Positions 57,831 to 64,000 of a DNA stretch of 64,000 nucleotides are shown here, piece by piece. The notes beneath the pieces were generated by a model, which did no database searches, was not told the origin of the DNA, and worked only from the letters and a program-made list of their open reading frames with translations. Position numbers and translations under genes: made by a program. Position 1 is the first letter of the stretch. Each line of letters opens with the position of its first letter. This DNA is from Cristatella mucedo. Its lineage: Eukaryota; Bryozoa; Phylactolaemata; Cristatellidae. Location: the NCBI GenBank assembly GCA_009760855.2, contig WPIO01000002.1:3247001-3311000 (forward strand), given 5' to 3'.

Positions 57831-58129
57831 TATGATAGTTTATCGAGTGTGTAGCCTTTTTTGTGAGTAGGGCTATGCAAAGAAACTACCAGAAAAAAAA
57901 TGAATCAGTCTATGTACGAAACTCAGTGCAAATAACGGGTCAGTTGGTTCATCGAAATGAATGTTAAAATCACCCAGTAGAAAAAAGCAACTATTTGTGG
58001 AACACGGAATCAAAGTAAGACCATAATGTTTTTCAAATAAAAGCAAGACTTTGTATCCTTTAATACGATGGTATAACTTTACGTAGACGTCCAATCTGCA
58101 TCACATCTATCAACGCTTGCACTGGTCAA

Positions 58130-59775
58130 GCCTTTGTTGTCTAGCTTCTTTGTCAGACAAATTGTCAGTAACCGAGTGTCCATCTCCGGAGGTGCTATCC
58201 GCCCTGGAGAACTCGCCCTCTGTTTCTTGTTCTTTTATAATGGTCCTCTTCAAACCTGGCCTTAACGATCTGATCTCGAATCTCCCAATCTAAGAAGACT
58301 ACTGGCCCTCTACACCCTATGCATACTACTGTTCTATTTCTGAGATGCCCTGCAGTTACTTCTAGCCTGTAGAACTAAACAGAACATATCTTAAATCTGC
58401 CAGCAACATCTGGCTCTGTCGGAGCTTCTTTCAATCACTCTATCATCAGGTCAATTATCACCAAGTCAATAATAGACCAGGAGGACTTTAAGGAACTTTC
58501 GTTCCGTCTCTCTATTCGCGTTACTTTCAAAGACACTGGAACCAGCAGTCGCAAACCAGTTAAACTCTTTTTATCCAAAATCCGAACTAGCAAGTCAATG
58601 TCATGTTTTAGAGCAAACCACTCTACAGAGTCAACATTCTTAGCTGATTCAGGTAGAGTCTGTCCTCGTTCTGCCACATCGCTGAGGCTTTTGATATAAT
58701 TGATTACCAAATCCTTCAAAAGCACCGGTCGTCTCGGCTAGGCATCACGGGCACTTTATTTTAACGGTTTAGCTCTTACCTCGGGAGGTAAGAAAGAATT
58801 GAAAGAGCACATGTAAATAGAAAACGGTCATCTAATTAGCCTTTAAAGTGTGCTGTCCCCAGGAATCTGTGGTTGGTCTACTTTGTTCCATAGTTTATTC
58901 TTTCCCTCTTGTTGATGTTATCGCCAACCACAATCTATGCTCTAATTTAAGTCACGCGATACGCAGCCATGCGTGTGCTTTGATCTTTTCCTGCCTTCGA
59001 GTATGTAAAAGATTACTACAAAACAGATTTACTAATTACCGGAAAGCCAAGTATTATTCGGAAACTGGAATGTCCAACTCTCCAAATCAACTATACCAGC
59101 ATGTCCCTAGTGGCTTCTTCAAGGAATCTGGGCGTCTCCATCCTGAATGACTTTTTACTATTAGATGACCAGTGCAGCTCCACGGTCAAGACTGCTCACT
59201 TCCTCCTACGCACTATTGCAAAAATCCGGGCTTTCCTAGATAAAGATAGCGCAGCCAAACTGGTCCATTCATTCGTGACGTTCAAACTAGACTTCCACTA
59301 CTCAACTTGTACACGTCTTTCTGCCTATGCAAGACACTTGCAGTTGATGCAAAGCTCGGCAGCTAGGTTTGCATGTAGTATACATAGAAACTGCCACATT
59401 GAACTACTGCTCGCCAATCTGCACTGGGTGTCTATAAAAGCAGCTTATCGAATTCAAGATTCTCTGCACTGCCGCAATTGTCCTAATTTTTTTGCTCTTG
59501 CTTGTCTATCTGAATTAGTTTCACATCGGGGCTCTCATCGCATCGCCCATTCTCTGACTCAATGCCGACTCATTGCGCTCCTAATGAACCTCCGATCCTT
59601 TGGAAACCGCACCTTCAGTCATCGCGTTCACAAAGCATGTAATTTATTACCGATTAATAATAATTAATTTCGTAATTTGATGACATTCAAGCAGATGCTA
59701 AAAACCCATCTGCGCCACGCAGCCTCCACTCTCTTTCCGAGTTGTCCTCTTATGCGCTTGTGTGTTGTGAAACTG
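58130..59775 (+). mobile_element. LINE-A-related RT copy, plus strand
   Basis: RT start remnants lie at 58180-58600, and QESVVGLLCSIVYSFPLVDVIANHNL at about 58850. A 188-codon frame (59101-59667) holds ASSRNLGVSILNDFLLLDDQ, TIAKIRAFLDKDSAAKLVHS, LMQSSAARFACSIHRNCH and LLANLHWVSIKAAYRIQD. The YADD section is lost, and it diverges more from the 25395 copy than most. Confidence 0.8.
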
Positions 59776-59779
59776 TGAA

Positions 59780-61000
59780 ACACGTCGTGACAAAGGGCAA
59801 AGAGCAACATCCTTTCGTATTCGCCCCTGTAAAATTGTCTTCTTTCGCGTGTGCCTCGCTTAACCGTACATGATTCAGTGCCTATAACTAAGCGGGGACC
59901 CTAATATTAATCTACAGTCGTCAGAGCTTCCTTGTGGGCTTTTACTTGCCTGTCAAAACACGATTCTTGATACTGTTTCGCGCTTGTCTCAGCATTGTGT
60001 ATCTTGCTTGTCATTAGTTAGCGGCTATGGCATCATAGCCACAAGTTGTAAAGCGACTGAAACGAGATTCGGGTCTATTGGTGTGTCATGCAAAAGTTGT
60101 AGTTATTGTAAGCGTTCTCCCATACATTTTGGGCCCAGAAAACCTGCAATGCACGCTATGGTGTAATATAAAGTGTAGACTAGGCTAGTTCATTTAACTC
60201 GCTATAACCACTCATTTATATGATAACATAAAAACTCATATAAACCTAAGCTAGCAAATGGTGGATGCTGAATTACAAGTGTGCATACCGTGTCGTTTGA
60301 CATGATGCTTCGAATGCCGCTATTGTCAACAAGCATCAATACCAGCCCGACAGGGACACACCAATAAACCCAGCCTCCTTTTGGTATTACTATTGTGACG
60401 TCTCACACACTTTATTACTCGAAACTAGAGAAAAGCGTTTGGCAGGGCTTGTTTCAAACAACGCAAGCGCTACAGCAGTTGCAATGACGAGACACGTTGG
60501 AGGCGGCAATTTAGTCCAGTCCGATTGTTGCAAACACACTGGCGGCATATTATAGGTCGGGGCAAGTGTCAGCCGATGCATGGGACGCGGATTAGTCGCA
60601 AGCTGCGAGAGACCTGCTGCCTGCATGAGCCCAGTTTTAACCGACGTAGCGAATGCTACTTCGCTGCTGCCCGTTGGCTCGAGCCTCGCTGTCGTGGCTA
60701 CTTTGAGGGGAATTGTGCATCGTATCAGTGCTGTCGCGTCTAGATGTTAGTATAAAGCAGCCGTGCTTACGAAGCGCCGCCTGCCGGCCACACTGAGGCC
60801 ATGCTTTGTCTCGGAATCGCGTTAAGGTAAGCGGAACGACGACAGCGTTCGTTTTCGACGCTGAAGGCAGGCACGCGTGAGGCGATTCGTTAAGAGGGAC
60901 GTAGTAAAGTATTTAGCTTCGAGGACCTCAAATAAGCTGAGGCACGATTTTAAATTTAATTCATAATCCCAGCGAATCGCACGTCAGAAAACGGCAATAG
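59780..61000. other. Unassigned sequence
   Basis: No gene or repeat was recognised. Confidence 0.35.
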
Positions 61001-61099
61001 GCGAGCCCTGGAATGCTGGCAGTGCGTCTACCAGGATTTCCGGCGAGCAAAGGCGCCGCAGCTATCAGTCGACTTTATTGATTAAACGGAACTCCATCA

Positions 61100-61840
61100 G
61101 ATATACGAACGAGGACTTGGGCAATCGAAGTTGGCGGACCGCGTCGCCTTCCTTGCCCGGCCGCCGGCGGGCTACTGTGCAAGCAGCAGGCATGCGGAAG
61201 AGTGCTCGCCCGCTCGCGCGCGCGCGCCCGCCCGCCCAGCTTGCAGGTTCTCGGCAGTGCACGCAGCTTGCCGGTATTGAGGCCCGCCCTGTCGAAATCC
61301 CAGCTTTCGCTTCCATTTTCCTGCAGTCGGCCGTTGTGCTAGACGAATGGACTTCGCTCGCTCTCGCGATGCCGGCTGCACGGTGCGCGCGCGCGCGTCG
61401 TCGCTGCCGCGCATCGTGCGCCGCTTGTGCTCTCAATGTCGGCCGCGACGGCGAGCAGCGGCGGGCGCACGAGCGAGACGCTGCCACAAAAGCGATGCAG
61501 CAGCGGCAGCAGCGGCGGGATCTCGACCAACCAAAGTGCTCGGGCCACGAACGCAGCGCGCGCTCGCTCGTAAAAGTGCTTCCATTCGCCGACGAGTGAC
61601 GAATACCTGCGAAGCTGGCGCAAGGAAGCGCGGGCGGCGATAAAAGAAAGAAAAGAGAGAGAGACAGAGACGGCGCCAGCAGCCGCCTGTCGCCGCGATG
61701 TCCTTGAGCCGCGCTCCCCGACACCCACTGCCTGAGCCACGTAATCCTTCAGCGAAACAAGACGACGACGATGCACCTGCTGAAGCTGCTGCACCACCTG
61801 AAAACTCTCAATTCGTGCCTTCAGAGGAGCAGTAACCTTG
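61100..61840. other. GC- and CpG-rich island, possible exon or promoter
   Basis: Composition shifts sharply to CpG-rich between AT-rich flanks. A minus-strand frame from 61836 (VTAPLKARIESFQVVQQLQQ, then VHRRRLVSLKDYV) looks helical and could be an exon. On the plus strand a 45-codon ORF (61698-61835) has an ATG and ends PSEEQ. They overlap, so at most one is real. No family recognised. Confidence 0.25.
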
Positions 61841-61849
61841 TTATTATTC

Positions 61850-63800
61850 TTTGCTTTGCAATATATCTCTTCATCCGCATCACGTTATCATCGCGTTATC
61901 AACGTGAAACTAGTTTCATTACTTTCATAGGGTAGTGGTTGTGTGCAATAACTGCGTGCGTGAAACTAACTGTATAATAATACGATTTTTTTAACGTCTA
62001 ATATGTCTTAATTTTCTTTTATTGCATCTATTATTTTGGGTAATATGAACGTAATGATGGCTAAATGGGTATTATTTCATGTCCAGAGGGCAGTAATAAT
62101 ATTAAAAACTGTATTTACATGGTCGCGAACAAGTTTTCTATGTTCTTCCTACAAAAATATTCAATTTTTAAATAAAGAATCATATTTCTCGGAAATTGAC
62201 TTATTACAGTCGAGTCTGAAACTTCTTAACTGGGATAAACGAGGAATGACTAGAATGGTGCTGGCAAAGAGCGTGTTTACGTGAGTCATTGAATGACTCT
62301 TCTAACGTCGTTTGCCTACTATTTTAAAGGAAAGCGGTAATTTTTTGAAATTATTTCGGCCCATGCGCTCGTCTCTTTTTGGAAATCATCATAGATAACA
62401 TCACAGATGACATGAGGAAGATATCATGCAAGCCATTATTCACATGGCAATACTGCGGAAGTGCACTAACTTTACTATCACTCACTGAGTTAAATTGCGC
62501 ACTACCTGTGCACAACTTGGTCGCTGCAAGTTACCGGCTAGGTGCCTCTTCCTATTAAACGCTGGCATCATGACTCAAAGGAGTATGACGAGATGCAAAT
62601 AGCAGAACACGTATTGATCACACGGCTACTAATCCATCTTATACCTTAAATCGCCACGACCACATGAAATACTGGCTAACCAGCCATCCTCTTCGTGAGT
62701 GCATCAGTGCATGCACCTTCGCGTCGCCTCCAATTAATGGTCTGTGGTCAGGCAGGTAGCTTGACTGCACACAGCATTTCCTGCTGGAAAATAGGCCACT
62801 GGTCTCCGTAAGGATCCACAGCTCTGGAATGCTACCCTAGCTCGTTTGAGCGGCGCTCTAACTGATCTTCTACTTATACTCGACTCGTGAAACTCAGTGG
62901 GAAGCTGCAGGGATAAGAGCTTCACGCAGAGAATTATTGAAAAAGGCTTGTTGTACGTACGTATGTTAGACCTGCCTTGTGCTGGCGAAGGAAGGCCTTC
63001 TCATGGCCACCGCGTTCAAAATCGTCTAATCTCTCCTGAAGGCTAGGCCGCATTTATTGCGGAGGGGTTGAGAAGTGCGTATACACACGCACACGCACAT
63101 ATAAAGACGTGTATACATAGATCGATATTAATGTGCGTTTGTGTGCGTCCACATACCTGTGTGGATATATTTACATCTATGCATAATATAGTATCTACAC
63201 CTGTGCATATGTACATATTCAATGCACGCATGCATAGTATCTGGTCTGAATATCACATCCTCGTGTACGCTATGTTTTCGACTCTAAATAGCGAGCATGA
63301 ATGCATCATCGGGCTAGATGAGCCAATTTGAATCGATCCTTTGAACGTTACTCGCCGACAGGTTTACGGTAGTTGTTTAGTGAAATGGACGGACTGCTGA
63401 TAAATGAACCATCTGGAGGGCACTCATTAAGTGAACCTAAAATATTACATCGTGTGAGCCGACTGAGCAGATTGAAAATCGGCCTGTATGGGCAGCGAAT
63501 ACTAGGTTAAACATGAGTCAAGAATACACGTAAAATGGCTAAAAATGCTGATAAAAGTTAAAGGTGAGCTAATTCAACGGCCTCGTTTATACGGTGGCAT
63601 AAAATCCGTAGCAGCTAACAAGCCTGCTTCCATTGGATAATACACCAATACTTTGTGTAGGACTTGAATCCATCAAATGGATCGTAAAATGCCAGCAAAC
63701 AGATGACCTTATGTCATATTTTTATTATGCCATATTATCATGATTCCAGAGAGGATGTGCCACCATAAGAATGGATCCTGCAATCCTGTCTATTTTGACA
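61850..63800. other. Unassigned sequence
   Basis: AT-rich at first; CA/TG/TA-rich low-complexity DNA lies at 63075-63240. No gene or repeat family was recognised. Confidence 0.35.
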
Positions 63801-63804
63801 AGGA

Positions 63805-64000
63805 AGCTAATAATAATAATAATAATACATTTGTATAGCTCGCTCAGAAAACTGAATCTCTTTTTAGGCACTTTACAGATGCTGTATAGGAAACATTACA
63901 AAATGATTGGTGGTAACATATTCAAGTAGCAGGCACTCTGTAAATAAGTCTAAGTAAAAGCACACGAAAGACGAATCACAAAGACCCACTAAATGTTGTA
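63805..64000 (-). mobile_element. LINE-A-related 3' end, subfamily 2
   Basis: (TAA)n at 63809-63827, then CTCAGAAAACTGAATCTCTT, AGGCACTTTACAGATGCTGT and the subfamily-2 segment. It runs off the right edge of the window. Confidence 0.85.

Larger units (their letters stand above)
56205..58130 (-). mobile_element. Long LINE-A copy, minus strand, with nested inserts
   Basis: Read on the minus strand: an APE-type endonuclease piece (58094-57873; FFLLGDFNIHFDEPTDPLF), the linker region (57350-56830; pieces also seen at 1100-1400) and RT (56600-56205; LLASLDLSPAFDTNDH). A plus-strand LINE-A tail (57400-57830) and a SINE-II (about 56615-56760) interrupt it. This is the only endonuclease sequence found for the family. 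All frames are broken. Confidence 0.7.

Overview
This is nuclear DNA from a multicellular animal, most likely an invertebrate. It holds one multi-exon gene with GT-AG introns, many fossil non-LTR retrotransposons, tRNA-derived SINEs and long microsatellites. There are no bacterial operons. A lophotrochozoan such as a flatworm would fit, but the sequence alone does not fix the taxon.

Region 1 (1-4.7 kb) is retrotransposon debris. The main family, here called LINE-A, is a CR1/L2-group element with a YADD-type reverse transcriptase and a (TTA)n 3' end. Two opposed copies of a SINE/LINE chimera sit inside one LINE-A reverse transcriptase and form a roughly 360 bp inverted repeat.

Region 2 (about 4.9-21.3 kb) is GC-rich, CpG-rich and almost free of LINEs. 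It contains the one gene I can support fully: a minus-strand class B1 (secretin-family) neuropeptide GPCR, closest in motif content to the PDF (pigment-dispersing factor) receptor. Eleven exons from 19516 down to 5671 join in phase into 496 residues: hormone-receptor domain, seven transmembrane segments, short C-tail. No single ORF shows it, because each exon is shorter than, and shifted against, the long spurious frames of this GC-rich DNA.

Region 3 (21.9-64 kb) is mostly intergenic or intronic. It holds about 25 LINE-A pieces, four pieces of a second L2-like family (LINE-B), an R2-type restriction-like endonuclease fragment, a possible R1/jockey-type reverse transcriptase fragment and two tRNA-derived SINE families. 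SINE-I has its own body. SINE-II ends in a LINE-A-like 3' tail, so LINE-A probably mobilised it. Nesting runs up to three levels, with candidate target-site duplications. A near-perfect 33 bp stem with a 6 nt loop at 51.03-51.10 kb is unexplained by these families.

I found no rRNA, authentic tRNA gene, CRISPR array or prokaryotic feature. Most other long ORFs are microsatellite read-through, GC-rich shadows or retrotransposon remnants.
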